NCBI GenBank assembly: GCA_032622095.1
Contig: CP136061.1
Span: 84,108,324 to 84,172,323, forward strand
DNA: 64,000 bases
Source: Siphonodentalium dalli
Taxonomy: Eukaryota > Mollusca > Scaphopoda > Gadilida > Siphonodentaliidae
Direction of reading: 5' to 3'
Shown: in pieces, positions 13,001 through 26,600 of the stretch
Position numbering within the stretch: the first letter of the stretch is position 1
Layout of the letters: every line of letters begins with the position of its first letter
Translations under genes and position numbers: made by a program
Notes under the pieces: generated by a model
The model's input: only the letters and a program-made list of their open reading frames with translations
Databases searched by the model: none
What the model was told of the DNA's origin: nothing

Positions 13001-13137
13001 TAGAGTCTGGAGCTAATGTCGCGAAAACCATTTCTATTCAGCGAAGAGCTTCCCCAAAATGACGTCACGGATTTAAAAAAATACATCGATGATTGACAGG
13101 TGTCCCCACGTGTTATCTGTTGTGCTTCCCAATAACA

Positions 13138-13327
13138 ATGGCCCGTGTCGCGACAAAAACTGACAGAAGATAATATTTGTCTTGTGTGCGACTATTCTTT
13201 TTCGGGAGATGAACTCGCTGCATCAACCGGAAAGCTGCATCCGAGAGCAAAAAATAAGGTCGTCATCAAAAATGATGCTTTAGAACTATTTAAAAGCATA
13301 AAATTAAGTCATTTCCTCGGTGTTTAA
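13138..13327 (+). other. Short ORF with one C-x2-C pair; unproven
   Basis: A reading frame ending at 13327 gives EDNICLVCDYSFSGDEL and continues to a stop after LSHFLGV. It contains a single C-x2-C pair and basic residues. The nearest ATG (13138) is in another frame, so a start is lacking. About 80 bp upstream there is a TGACGTCA (CRE-like) site and nearer a CACGTG, which could mark a promoter or first exon. AATAAA follows at about 13372. I do not recognise a family. It could be a lost transposon exon. Confidence 0.2.
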
Positions 13328-14009
13328 CTTTCAGATGACTTATTTACGACAAATAATTTGATATGCACACCAATAAAGTAAATCAAATACACGGACATGA
13401 GTGAGTTCTATTTATATTTATGGGAGGCCAAGTTGGTACCATGCGCAGGCCTATCTATCAGGTCTAGCACATCCTTCAAATTAATCCGAATCGTACCGAA
13501 TATATAATTTCGAAGCCATTTTTTCTGTCTGTTGTATTTGCAAGCATCGCTTTCGATCGGAGAAATGCCGACTCTGTTACTATATTTAGAGGTGACATTA
13601 TGGGAGTTTCCGCCCACTAACACTTGTTTATTAACCCATGCGGTTTCATTGGACGGAAAAAAAATTACGCAATCAATCAGATTACGGAATCCCGAGGACT
13701 TGGAAATGAGATAGCGATGTTATCCGTCAGACCTAATATTCAATGTTGTAATGAATATTTAGGTATGATTTTACTCAGACTGTGTGAAAACTTGAACAAA
13801 TGTCAACCGATTCTATTCATATTAGGTACGGTATACAGGTGGATCTTTCACAACAATATCTTGATTGAGTTTAAAAACCAGGTTTGTCTGACTTTTTTTT
13901 ACCCGAATTATGGCCCTTAGTTCTGAGTTATGGTATTTAGTTCGTCCATTGTTTTAGTGATTTTCGGTCAGACAGATAATTCACTCTTATGGGCAAAAAA
14001 ATTGACCAG

Positions 14010-14360
14010 AGCCATCTCTGATGCGCAACCCTTGCATGACTAAATTCTTTGGCACACCCTACTAGCATAGACCATATCCCTCATCCAATTGTCGCCAAAT
14101 TTCATATACCGGTAGATCTTTTTGGTGACCACCAGATTGGAGCCATCAAATTTTTCCGAATTTCATTGAAAAATATGGCCACCGGCAGCCATCTTGGACT
14201 TTACTGTTTTCACAGCCTGCAACCCACATCCATCATCTGATCGCCATCAAACTTCTTAATGATCTTCGGGCTGACAACTAGATTGGAGCTACCGTAACAA
14301 ACCTTTTTGAATTTTATTGAAAACCATGGCCGCCAACACGGTCATCTTGGATTTGACTTA
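14010..14360. repeat. Copies of the 'catggccgcc...ccatcttgg' repeat
   Basis: Two units of ~170 bp with 'tggcacaccctac', 'cccatccgatcgtcaccaa'-like text, 'ggtgaccaccagattggagc' and 'gccatcttggactt'. The main array is in intron 1 (15955-17140). Confidence 0.7.
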
Positions 14361-14531
14361 ATATATATGCATGTACGTTGAACATGTAAATGTATCTCTT
14401 CATGTTGACATCCAGTATTACTTAGACATTTCAACTTTCCGCATTCCGAAACGCTTCATTGACTGTAACACATGAAATTACCCCCCTCCCAAGTTGAGCA
14501 TGTACATATACGGTGTCATTTTATTTTGTAG

Positions 14532-14580
14532 GAGGTATGATTTAAGTGAACTTCATCACAGGAGGATATAAATAAACAAC
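14532..14580 (+). other. TDG: Probable 5' UTR part of TDG exon 1
   Basis: A T-rich tract ending in TTTTGTAG at 14531 looks like a splice acceptor. It suggests that the first coding exon begins at 14532 and that a non-coding exon lies further upstream. The 49 nt before the ATG contain a stop in the coding frame (TAA shortly before AACAACATGG). No CpG-rich promoter is visible next to it, and the upstream exon and transcription start were not found. Confidence 0.45.
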
Positions 14581-14609
14581 ATGGAAAGCCAGGGAATCAG
14601 CTCTTACTT
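14581..14609 (+). CDS. TDG: TDG coding exon 1 (residues 1-10, phase 2 end)
   Basis: The 29 coding nt read MESQGISSY plus two bases of codon 10. The donor is GTAAGTAA at 14610. Joining to exon 2 gives TT+T, Phe10. The short acidic/aromatic start resembles the vertebrate MEAENAGSY start, which supports this ATG. Confidence 0.85.
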
Positions 14610-17600
14610 GTAAGTAATAGGAATGTAATGAGTATAATGACACGTCGATGTACCCGCACATTGTACTTGTTGGTCAACATCTTCCTATTTCTCCTCTGCA
14701 TTGAGGGCAGGCCTGGTTTATTTTATGATCTATAATTATAAAATGTTCAAAAGAGAAATGGGCAACAAGCTTAGGGGCTTTATCAGAAAAAAATGTTACC
14801 CAACTTACCCCAGGGTATCTCGGAGTAGATACCATTGGGGTAGGGCTGGGCGGTATTTCAATATATTGACTATAGTCGGTTTGGAAAAGAAAAACCGTAT
14901 TGAAACCGTGTGTAAAATAAAAATTCAATATATCGTAACCGTAATTTTATCACCTGAAAAGACGGTTTCAAATTACAATCCAATACTGAGTTGAATACTT
15001 TACCGCTGATTGAAAGCAGCCTTTATCGGTCGCTCCCATGTTATGTCTCTGTTGTATTCAATTGTAACCAATGACGCAATGGTTGTATTTTGGGCTGAAG
15101 TAGAGCGATGGAGTATCTTCTTCCGAATTCAACCTGATAGCGGTGTAACGTCACGAGTGATACTTCGTCCAAACTTTTCGACTCACGACTCGGCAGTATT
15201 TGTCGTTCAATTATATCTTAAAATTTGACTCAGGTTGACTGACAAATCCGTGACATTCATTCAACTAGCCCGCCATTGAGTATTTGCAGACCCGCAGGTG
15301 TTGGTCGAAGTATATCACTTGGAACGTTACCTCACTACCATCAACACTAATTTTAAATATAGTTGAGCTGCATTGTCTCCCTTCCGTTTCACCTTGCTAT
15401 TATCATTTCATTATTATGATAATAGATGAATAAAGTTCTCCCCCTTAACTAAATCCCGTGTTCAAAAGTTAATTAAAAATGTTCCGTAATTCATTGTGTG
15501 TGATAGACTGCAGACAGCCCAGAATGAACCATCTTGGCCCAATTCTACTAGGTCCTCTATCAACCTATGAGCACGTGCTTAGCTATGACGTCACGGGAAT
15601 GTGAATCGCGTGCTGAAATGTAAACAATGGAGTGATCAGGATAACTTGAGCCTGTAATTCACTCAATGTTGTTGCGTATTCCAGAATGCAGGAACTTTAT
15701 ATAATGGACACATGCCATTCTGAGAATAGTTTATCATTTACTGCCTGGCGATAGTGTGTAGAATTTTAATCCCTAATAACGAAAACCCGGAGTGTTATAT
15801 CTCTCGTTTAAAATTTGAATTTACGTGATATTTTTCAATAGTAAAATAATATTCAATAAAACCGTATATCGCGGTGTTATTTTGGAAAAATCGCGGTTTT
15901 TAAAAACGTCAATACCGCCCAACCCTACATTGGGGTATGTATAGCAGACAGGTTAAATTTTACTCTTGGCATGCCTAAATCCTTTGGCATGCCATACAGA
16001 CCACATCCTCATCTGATCACCACAAAACTTCATATGGATCTTCGGGGTGACCTCCCAATGGGAGCCGTCGATTATTTTCAAAATTTGATGAAAAACATGG
16101 CTACCGGCAGCCATCTTGGATTTTACTCAGTGCATTACTAAATCCTTCGGCACACCTTACTGGCCACATCCCTCATCTCATCATTTCGAGACTTCATACG
16201 GATCTTGGGGGGGACCTCTTGATGGGAGCTATTGATTATTTCTGAAATTTGTTAAAATACATGGCCGCCAACAGCCATCATGGATTTCAAATTTGAATCC
16301 ATCAATACAACTTGCAGCCTGCATATATTGAAGAAATGTTTTGTAAGTTTACAGGCATGAATTGGATCACCTCTAGATGAGAGCTACCGGTATTAAATTT
16401 GAAAGATTTTCGGTGAAAAACATGGCTGCCAGCAGCCTTCTTTGATTTAAATATGGCTGCCAGCAACTTTCTTTGATTTTACTCTTCATATGACTAAATC
16501 CTTTGGCACACCCTACAGACAACATCCCTCATCTGATCGTCACCAAACTTCATATCTTCAGGGTGACCTAGATGGAGCCATAATTTTTTTTCGAAATTTA
16601 TTAAAAACATGGCCACCAGCAGCCATCTTTGGATTTTATTCTTTGCATGACTAAATTTTTTGGCACACCCTATAGACCACATTCCTCATTTGATTATCAA
16701 GAAAGTTTATATGGATCTTTTAGGTGACAACTGCCAACTGGATGGAAGCCATCAAATGTTTCCGATTTAGTTAGGAAAACATGGCTGCCAGCAGCCATTT
16801 TGGATTTTACTCTTTAAATGACTAAATCTTTTGGCACACCCTACAGAGAACTTCCCTTTGACCGATCGTGACTAAACTTCAATGACCACTAGATGGGAGT
16901 CATCTAAATTTTTTGAATTTCGTTTAAAAAAAACATGGCCACCGGTGGCCATCTTGAATTTTACTCTTTGTGTTATTAAATTATTCCGCCCACCATACAT
17001 GTACATGCCACATCCCTCATCCGATCATCATCAAACTTTATATTGATCTTTGGGGTGACCACCAGATGGGAGCTATCAAATTTATTTCATTGGAAAAACA
17101 TGGCCGCCAACAGCCATCTTGGATTTTACTTTAAATACATGTATGTATCTCTTCATGTTGACATCTTGATTACTTAGACATTTCAAGTTTGCGCATTCCT
17201 ACCGGTACTTGTTCCATTGACATTTTAATTGTTTGTTTTTTTCAGTAACCCTTCTACAGGATTCATGGCGGCTCCTGCTGGTTTTCACTCGTCTCAGTTC
17301 GCAATAAAGTCAGAACCTATCGATGACTCATATAATGGACAGATTCACATAAAATCAGAGCCACCTGAACCTAAAAGGTAAAGGAAGTTACCCTTGTCTT
17401 GGGAAGTTACCCTTGTCTTCACATAATGGATTCTCCCATCAGTAAGCCCGGGGGAGGGGACGTAAAAACCGAGCCACTAGAACCTAAAAGGTAAGGACGT
17501 TACCCTTGTCTTCGCAATGGATTCTCCCATCAGTAAGCCTGGGGAGGGGGGGACATGAAACCGAGCCACTAGAACCTGAAAGGTAATGAAGTTACCCTTG

Positions 17601-20600
17601 TCTTCACAATGGATTCTCCCATCAGTAAGGCTGGGGGGGGGGGCATGAAACCGAGCCACTGAAACCTAAAAGGTAAGAAAGTTACCCTTGTCCTCACAAA
17701 ATGGAGTCTCCCCCATCAGTAAGTGGGGGTGGGTGGTGAAACAGATCCACGAAACCTAAGAGGTAAGAAAGTTACCCTTGTCCTCACAAAATGGAGTCTC
17801 CCCCATCAGTAAGTGGGGGTGGATGGTGAAACAGATCCACGAAACCTAAGAGGTAAGAAAGTTACCCTTGTCCTCACAAAATGGAGTCTCCCCCATCAGT
17901 AAGTGGGGGTGGGTGGTGAAACGGATCCACGAAACCTAAGAGGTAAGAAAGTTACCCTTGTCCTCACAAAATGGAGTCTCCCCCATCAGTAAGTGGGGGT
18001 GGGTGGTGAAACAGATCCACGAAACCTAAGAGGTAAGAAAGTTAATCGTTTTCCATTGAATGGATAATCCCTTCAATAAGCCAGTGGGGGAGACGCCGAA
18101 ATAGAGCCACCTGGACCTAGTCGGTGAGGAAGTTAACCTATGTGCTTTGAGAACAATTCCCGCACTAAAAACTTAATGACATAATGGAGGATCAGAACGG
18201 TAGTTTTGTTGACAATTTTCGCAAGCAACTTGTCAAAATTGGAGCAAAATTAGAACTCTTATGTCTGACTTGCCATGCGTGTGATGTGCATTTTGATTTG
18301 TGTGTTGATAAAATAATCGGAGAACCGAATCACACAGTTTCGAAATATAGTTCTTTCGTTTCAGTGGGACTTTTCAAACTTAAGGTTCAAAATGTATACA
18401 AATTTTGTTTGATTTTTTGTGTGCATAACAAGAGCAATATATTGCCCTGTTCGCTTAGTATATATCTTAATTTCGCGGAAGTCCACCAAATGTGGGTGAA
18501 ATGTAGCACCATATAAGGCATATTATTTATTCTAATGCTCGTTGTGTTTACACTGTTTTAAACTTTGAGAGGGTTATAATTCCCGTAATTTATTTAATGT
18601 ATTACATTTATATCTCCAATGTTTAATTAATCTATTTATTTTTTATTTATTGACACACATAATTACGATTACAATGGAGAATTTATCGTAATTTGCGTTG
18701 TTAGTCCAAAATCTACGGAATATTTTCAACGGAAAATGCCGAACACAGTTCGCGAGGTCAACTGAATTCGCATACTTTAAAAAAATTGTAAACATTGCGA
18801 TAAATGTCTCTTTTCGCATTAAATTACCGCTTTCAATTCACAACTGATGTGGGTTTCAGATCAAATAGCATGTCTTCTGTTGAAAATATCCGTTTATTGT
18901 CGCAATTGTGATATTTTATTTCATATAATTGTGGTTTTATTTGAGCGGGTCACTAACGCTTAAGTCGTGTCATAGGAATGCATGGGCCTGGAACTCGGAC
19001 TAAAGACCGGCACCTCCATCCCAATATCTTAGCCGGCTTTAGTACGAGAAGACTTGGACTATAGTGTCATTGACACTTTCATTTTTGTCGACTTGTGGTT
19101 TGTTGAGGTGTGGCTGCCCCTAAACCTGTTTAACATAGCCATTGATGTTGATGGATTCTTTCAATCACCTTTGCTCCTTGGTGACTTGAGGAAATACCGG
19201 TACATGTATCAAGTATGGACATTAAACAACTAGAGTAGTGTAGATGGTAGAATACATGTATATGGTAGAATTACTCGGTTGGCATTTACATGTATGGCAA
19301 TCAGAAAAGGAAAGGAAATTTAATAGTGTAATGAGGAGTGCTGAACTGATTGTAGTTACAAATAAGCGGAACAGGCCGTTGCTGGAGCAGTAATCACGGT
19401 ACCATGCAGTATGCCTGTTTCTATAGGGTTGACAATTACTGCACATTTTCATATCTATTATCCAATTTTGTATACCGGTATTGTTTAATCATAATCATGT
19501 TATAGTTAACAAAAAATCATTTAAAAAAAATTGATTTAAATCAGCCAACCCTGCTATTTTTAGCCATTTTATTGTTATTTTAGGCCATTTTCTTACATGT
19601 ATTGAATATTTGATGGGGGCTTCGATGCCACTTTATTTAATATTTACAGACCTGCACCAAAAAAGGCACCAAAGAAGAAAGTGAAGAAAGAACCTGTGCA
19701 GCAAGAAATAACAGACCATCTGATCGTGAAGAAAAAACGGAAGATCGATCGATTTAACGGAATGCCGGAGGAGGAAGTGATGGCAAGGCTGCTGCCAGAT
19801 CATTTAGCAGAAAATCTCGACATTATTATCGTAAGTTAAACCAGATCATAACACGGAAAATCACGACATTTTTAACTGCTGACTCTAGGCGTTTAATTCA
19901 TATATCCATAAATTAATTGAAGTTCAAGTAAACAATTCAGTTAGTACACGTCCCTTATCCATTTTATTTTTCAGATTGGTATAAACCCAGGATTATATGC
20001 TGCGTATGTTGGCCACCATTACGCTGGTCCTGGAAACCATTTCTGTGAGTAAATAATATAGCTCATCCAAATTACACCAACACAATGGTGTATGCATGAC
20101 ATTAACCCTTTACCTAACAGAAGGGCCCTGTGCCAATGCATTCTCTTATATATGCGAGTCGACCATAGGTCGCCTCGCATATATAAGAGAATGCATTGGC
20201 TTAACACATTAAAAATTATAAAATTGTTAAAGAATGTAGAACCGCGCGAATCTCTTATATATGCGAGGCGACAGGGACCAGCCTAGACCATATTTTCAGG
20301 GCGAAATGACTTCGCCCTACTATCAAAATAAGGCGAAGTGGCCGTTCTATAGGGCGAAGTGAGTCTACAAAACTTAAATTGAACAGTACTACGACAGGAG
20401 TCGCTATAGAACGAAAATAGGAGAGATGTAATATGTCAATTAAACTTATGAAACAATGGTTGAAATATGGAGTCTTTATGTTCACTTCATGACCCTAATA
20501 ACTATTAATAATACCCAAACATAATTGTGAGAGGATAGCAGCATTTTATATCGTAATTGTGGGAGAATGACAAGATTTTATTTCATATTTTTCGGGTTTT

Positions 20601-23600
20601 TAAAAATGCCAACAATATTTATCAAACCGAAACGAAACGAAATCATGAACACTTTCACTGCGCTCTATTAGTAATCCCGTTTGAAAATTTAATATGCTTC
20701 ACAAATGAATTTGTTTTAAAATTTCTTTAACCAAACTCCATAGAGGGAGTGATGAACTGACACATTGTGAGAGCTGTGAGTTGTAATCTTCATTGTAAGG
20801 TGTGGTAATCACGGTAATCTAAAAATCACAACAACCAGATTAACATTGAGGCCCGACGATGTTTTAACAGCTGCCAGTAATCAGACTCCGTTGTCAACAT
20901 GCTTCCAGATTGGAGCAATACAGGTGTTAATTGTTTTACAACACCCTGATAGTGGAGTATTGTGTGCAATCACTGTTGACAGTTGTAAATTATCATAAAT
21001 TATTTGGGGAATTTTGCCGATTTTCGTCAGTCAACTTTGGAATTTTCAGGGCGACTTGAACTTCGCCCGACTGCAAAAATAAGGCGAAGCGGACGGCGCT
21101 AGGGCGAAGAAGTCGCCCACGTCGCCCTCTCGGCTGGTCCCTGCGAGGCGACCTATGGTCGACTCGCATATATAAGAGAATGCATTGGCACAGGGCATAA
21201 CTGTAACTATCACAATGTGGTCAAGGAGCCGGTTCCAATGATATCCATATTTGTATGGTTCTATTGAGACAGACCGAAGATATTTTAGGCTGTTGAAGCT
21301 TTATTTGGCCGGTTTGTTGGGTAAAGGGTTAAAGTATGATTATATCTTGTGATACGGTCTCATTTAATTATACATGTACTCGCGCATTTCAAAGAAAAAT
21401 AGGGGGTATACTGGTATCAGGCCTTAAAATTCGACGCAATCCATTCGCGTAAATATTCGCTCAAACGAACTGACGAGAATCCGCTTAGATTCGCGCGGTT
21501 CTACTATTTAGATTCGCGTAGATTTGAGTATTGTCTCCTTGACGAAGTTGGAAACGAGGCCACATTGGTGGAGATGTGGCACGACAGGGAGTGCAGGCCT
21601 ATACCACATATCAGGCAAGGAGTAGAGGGCTGCCACAATTGTTGAAATTCAATTGGGGGAGCTGAGTCTGTTGAGTTGACAGGTACAAAAATGTCATAAT
21701 TAAAAAAATATTCAATTTCACTTGAACTTTCAACATCAACTTGTTAGTTTAGAACATTGAGATACATGCCATATGTATTTAGTTGCATAATGCGGAGAAT
21801 GGGGTATAACATTTTGCTATCATGTGATCGATCACGTTGATAAAATCGTAGCTGCAAACATCGTAGCGTCTGCGGGCAAGCTACGATTTCTCCACCTACG
21901 ATTTTCCCCACTTACGATTTTAATCGTAGCGTCTGTGGTGGCACTTATAAATAGACATTGTTTCTATACTACATGTAGTATATTATGTATGTGTCTCACT
22001 TGAATTTTATAAAATAGCCTATTATATGAATTAGAGTGATAATGGTAAGTCTCATTTCAAGCAGGATAAGCATAATCCATTGAACCAAAAGATATCTGAC
22101 AATAATCTGACAAGTTATGCTTGAGAAACTTGATCAAATTTACCTCTCAGTAAAATTCAAAATACTGACTCAAAGTGGCCTAGATTAACTCTAAATGCAA
22201 TGGATTTTCAAAAAATTTCCAGGGGAGAACCCCCACCATCAGCAGGGGGTCACCCCTCCCAAACCTTCCTCCGCTCAGGCCTTCACCTTCAGGTTATGTC
22301 TTTGGCATATCATTGCCCAAAAAACAAAAACAAAAATACCTAGATCCTTCACAGAATGCGGAGGAGAAGGTGGGGTTGTGAAGCCATCATTAAGAGATCG
22401 GTACAAGACGGTCACTCCAATATGTGACAGTGCAGTGGTGCTGGACTGACTCCAGTTGTCGCCAGACCATATGGGAAATATTAGGATGATCAAAGACTAT
22501 ATTAGTATATAGACAAGTTTATACCCCGGTATATGTAAATATTGAAGCATATGTAAGATTGAATTGGAGATATTAGTTCCTCTGTCATTTGGGTTAACCT
22601 GATTGGGGCTAAGGACTGCATAGTTTGGGTTATTGACAAGTATTATACAGTTATTATTAAAGATACTGAAGAAAAAAAGTTAACAAAAAAAAAGAAATTA
22701 AGCCTGCCTACCTACCCTAATTTTTTTCAGCTCGTTAGCGGAAACAAATGTATTTTTTTTAGGCCTTAGCTACCTTGACCACGGATTACCATTGACCAAT
22801 AGAAATGTTCGTTCTTTTGTAGATATTAATCTTAGTCAATCAAACAAACCAATGCATCGGCATTTAAATCTCATCGAATTGATCGATCATCCATGTGACA
22901 AAATGGGAAGAATAAACTGAAATATTCCCTTTGAATACTCGGTATTTTTTTTATCAAACTCATCGTTTATAAGTTATAACGAAATCGGGAACTTTGTTTA
23001 TGTATGAAAGCGTGTTTGTGAATGAAATCGATATCGAATTTTATACTTATTTATTTTTTTCTTTCTAATTCTATTCTGTTATTTTCCCAATCTGAAAAGT
23101 TACGGTCATGTTCCCCATGCCAACGCACGCTACCGTTCAGATGAACGGTCTTCAACTTCAAATGTATAATTTGCACGCCTATTCAAAATAAAAATGGCGA
23201 AATGTATTTTTTTTAAAAGCTGCAGAAAAATGGCCTCTTGAAATTAGAGAGAACTTCAGGTTATTGGAAGAACTCTCCAATGATACCAAATATTCAAAGG
23301 CAGTATGCCTATTATGTATAGGATATTCCCCGAGCTGTCGGGCATTCGGAGAAATAATTCACCGAGGCGAAGCCGAGGTGATTATTTGGACGAATGGCCG
23401 ACAGTGAGGGGAATATCTGGCTTAATCCTCAGTATTTAAAGAATAACAAGACGAAATTTCATTTTACCTATAGTATTACTTTGAAATTTGTCAATGACAT
23501 TACAATGTATGATATATTCAACTAAAAGTCAATAAAAGTTTTAACAAAAAATGTGAACATGACCATTAAACAATTTCCGAATCTGTCAGACAAATAAAGA

Positions 23601-26600
23601 TTTGTACGCAAATTCAGTTGCCACTTTAAATAGTGATCTGGAGATTTGGAATTAAAATTGTCATTAAAAATGTGTCAATCGCCATTGACACCTTCCAGTT
23701 ACAACAAACATTTAATTTGCTTGGCCTGATACTGCTCGTCCTCGCTGCATTGTCTCAAATCAAAACTGTCGCATTGAGTTGGTATGCACTGAGCCGCGTT
23801 GACAATCCAGTTATGATGAGTGGTTATCGGGATATCAGTTATAGGTAGCCCCAAACATGATATTGCCTTTGTCGCCGATTAGCTTACCCCACGCTTTAAT
23901 CTAATTAATTAACACGTCGTTCTCGGGCGCATTTGTAAATTGAATGTGAGAAGAGTGAATTTTGTCAGTAAAACGTACTCGAACAGGGAATGAAGTAATT
24001 TTCTAAACTTTCTGTGTCGACGTTATCTAAATGGATATTACATAGTTATATGTTATCAGCATGGCGTTCATTTTATAAGCGAAATAAACATCACAAGCAC
24101 CCGGAGGTAAATGACAATCCAGCCGATGATCAAACTGATGTTTTCCGTTAATATTGGAATAAAAAAATCTTTCGATGAGTCGTTTTCGTATTGTACTGTT
24201 TATCTGATTTATTTCCATGAATTCGAAGTTGGATTTACAAGGAGTTCTTGACCAACGTAAGTTATCGAATGAGGTTTATTTACTATAAATATATAGTAGT
24301 CGTTACCCGTATAAAACGATCTTCAATTTCAGCATTTTGACATCAAATTCTTAACATTTTATTAAAATCCATGTAATCAACGTAACTAATCCACTTAAGT
24401 TATAGTGTGGTGTACCCGACATTACGAACTGATTTGGATTATCAACATTTAAATATTTAGCATTTACCAGAAAATTATATTGTGCGAGTGATTCCGTGTT
24501 ATAAGAAGGCTCCACCTTCGTAAGTTTTTCATTATTAGAACAAGTCTCAAATACAATGCAAATGTGTCGTTAAAGATACGGGCGGCGTTGGCGGTGGGTA
24601 TGCTGTTAAAATATTCCCAATCGTCAAAAACCGCCATAAATAGTGAAATATAGACAGACTTTGTTCTTATAGCAATCAGAAATATGACATAAGCAGTATG
24701 TTATTGTCGATTTCTTCCCCTTTGGCATGTAAACAAAAGCAAAACATGTTACGTTTTCTGGCTTTTGTTTAGATCCGGATATGGTAAACATAAAGAGCGT
24801 TATTTATTACTGTTTTCCTGATATGGAAATAATAAAGAGCGTTTATATCATTGTGTATGAATAACCAATCGAATTGCTCTGTGTTATGTAAGCAGAGCAC
24901 AACTTGTGTGTGTTTACGTACACCATCGTACGAAAATATAGTCGAATTTCAACAACTAATACAACCAGTATTAAACATATTTCGCAATAAATATGTTTTG
25001 AATGTTTGATACGCATAATGGCTTTTCGTGGATATGTTCAGATTATCGCAACACCGCGAAAAAGACAAATTAAAAAATATATAATGGTAGTATTTGTTAT
25101 CAGCATCAGTTTGCCCTAACATCATCAGAGAAATTCAGTAGGACCCAACCGCATCATAGCAGATTAGCAGGACCACTTGACCGGGGTGGAATATATTTTT
25201 TCTAGTCCGAATTGTCTAATTCCGAAATTACCAATTTCACATTCCGGTTTGTAACTGTTTTCTTTATGTTCTGGCGGAATCGACGATTATAAAATAATTT
25301 ACCCCCCCCCCAAATAAGTGAATTCTTTAACTATTTCTAGGCTACAGCCTCCATACTTGAATGTGGGGAGATTTTTCGACCATTTCTTCGTGAAAATCAT
25401 TATTTTTTTTGTTTTTGTATTGACTTGAAGCTTCCAAGCTTCTGCATAATCGACAAAGGCGAGGAGAGCCCCAGTGATATACCGGCTTTGTGTGCTCTGA
25501 AAATAAATGTTAATATAACATATATTTTTCAGCTGTTTTAAATATTTCGCACACAAGTGAGAGAAAAACGCTCTTTATTCATACCACACCAGGAATGTAT
25601 TAACAAGGAACGCTCTTTATTGTTCAATGCCAAAGAAGTTGGGGAACCGAACTTTCTCAATTCAATCTCTTGAACTAGGCTATGTGCGGCATACAGAGGC
25701 CTTATACGAATATAACAAACGCGAGCATAATTTAGACCTTCATACCACTTACATGTATTCCCATAATCACACTGGTAACTTAAATAATAAATCTAATAAA
25801 TATATTGTTTGTTCGCAACCAAATTACGACACTGACTTAGCATATGTGGCGTTGAGCAATGCATTTGCTATGCATATTGTCCAAACTCACACAAGAGCAG
25901 ACTTCAATTTTAGCTTGTACATTGTTTTAATTCGTTGTGGAACTCACGCTACTATTTGTTAACAGCAACAGTTTGCCCTACCATCATCAGAGCAATTCAG
26001 CAGGACCCAACCGCATCATAGCAGATAGGATAGGATAGGATAATTTTATTTATAATACACATATTAATAGTACAATAAATTAACACATAACTAGATCATA
26101 ATTCAGTATATTGCTGGACCACTTGACCAGGGGTGATCTTTATTTTTCTAGTCCGAATTGTCTAACATTGATGTAAAATTGTTGTTATTACATTAAACAA
26201 ATTCCACCCACCGTCTTTCTTAGTATCCCTATGATCATTATAATCACCTAAGACTGTTCAGTTTCTTATTTGATTGATTGATTGGTCACACCAATTTTAC
26301 ATTCCGGTGTGTCAGCAAGTGGAGAACACAGCAAACAATGACTTGCGATTGTTATGACAATACCTGGGGAATATTTTAATATTCCACAGTTATTGTTAAA
26401 ATAATGCACACTTATTGTTTAAATAATCCACAGCTATTGTTACCAGTGGGCAATCGGCTGGATATTGTGCAAGGGAGAACAATAGAAAATATGGCGACTG
26501 TGGATTAAGTGAGAATAATGCCAAAAAAATCTCAGATTGAGTGGATGATTTATTTGGATATTTTCCTTCCAGAAGCCAGGAAATGAGACTTGGGCATCCT

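Noticed and set aside
17534-18030. Further mini-exons in later units of the intron 2 array
   Set aside because: Segments are 49, 47 and 43 nt and meet stops in the TDG frame, so only the first unit can extend the protein.
18184-18516. 110-codon ORF in TDG intron 2
   Set aside because: No recognised motif, no splice context and no second copy. Length is compatible with chance in the window.
22195-22449. 84-codon ORF
   Set aside because: No conserved features, overlapped by an equally long opposite-strand ORF. Likely chance.
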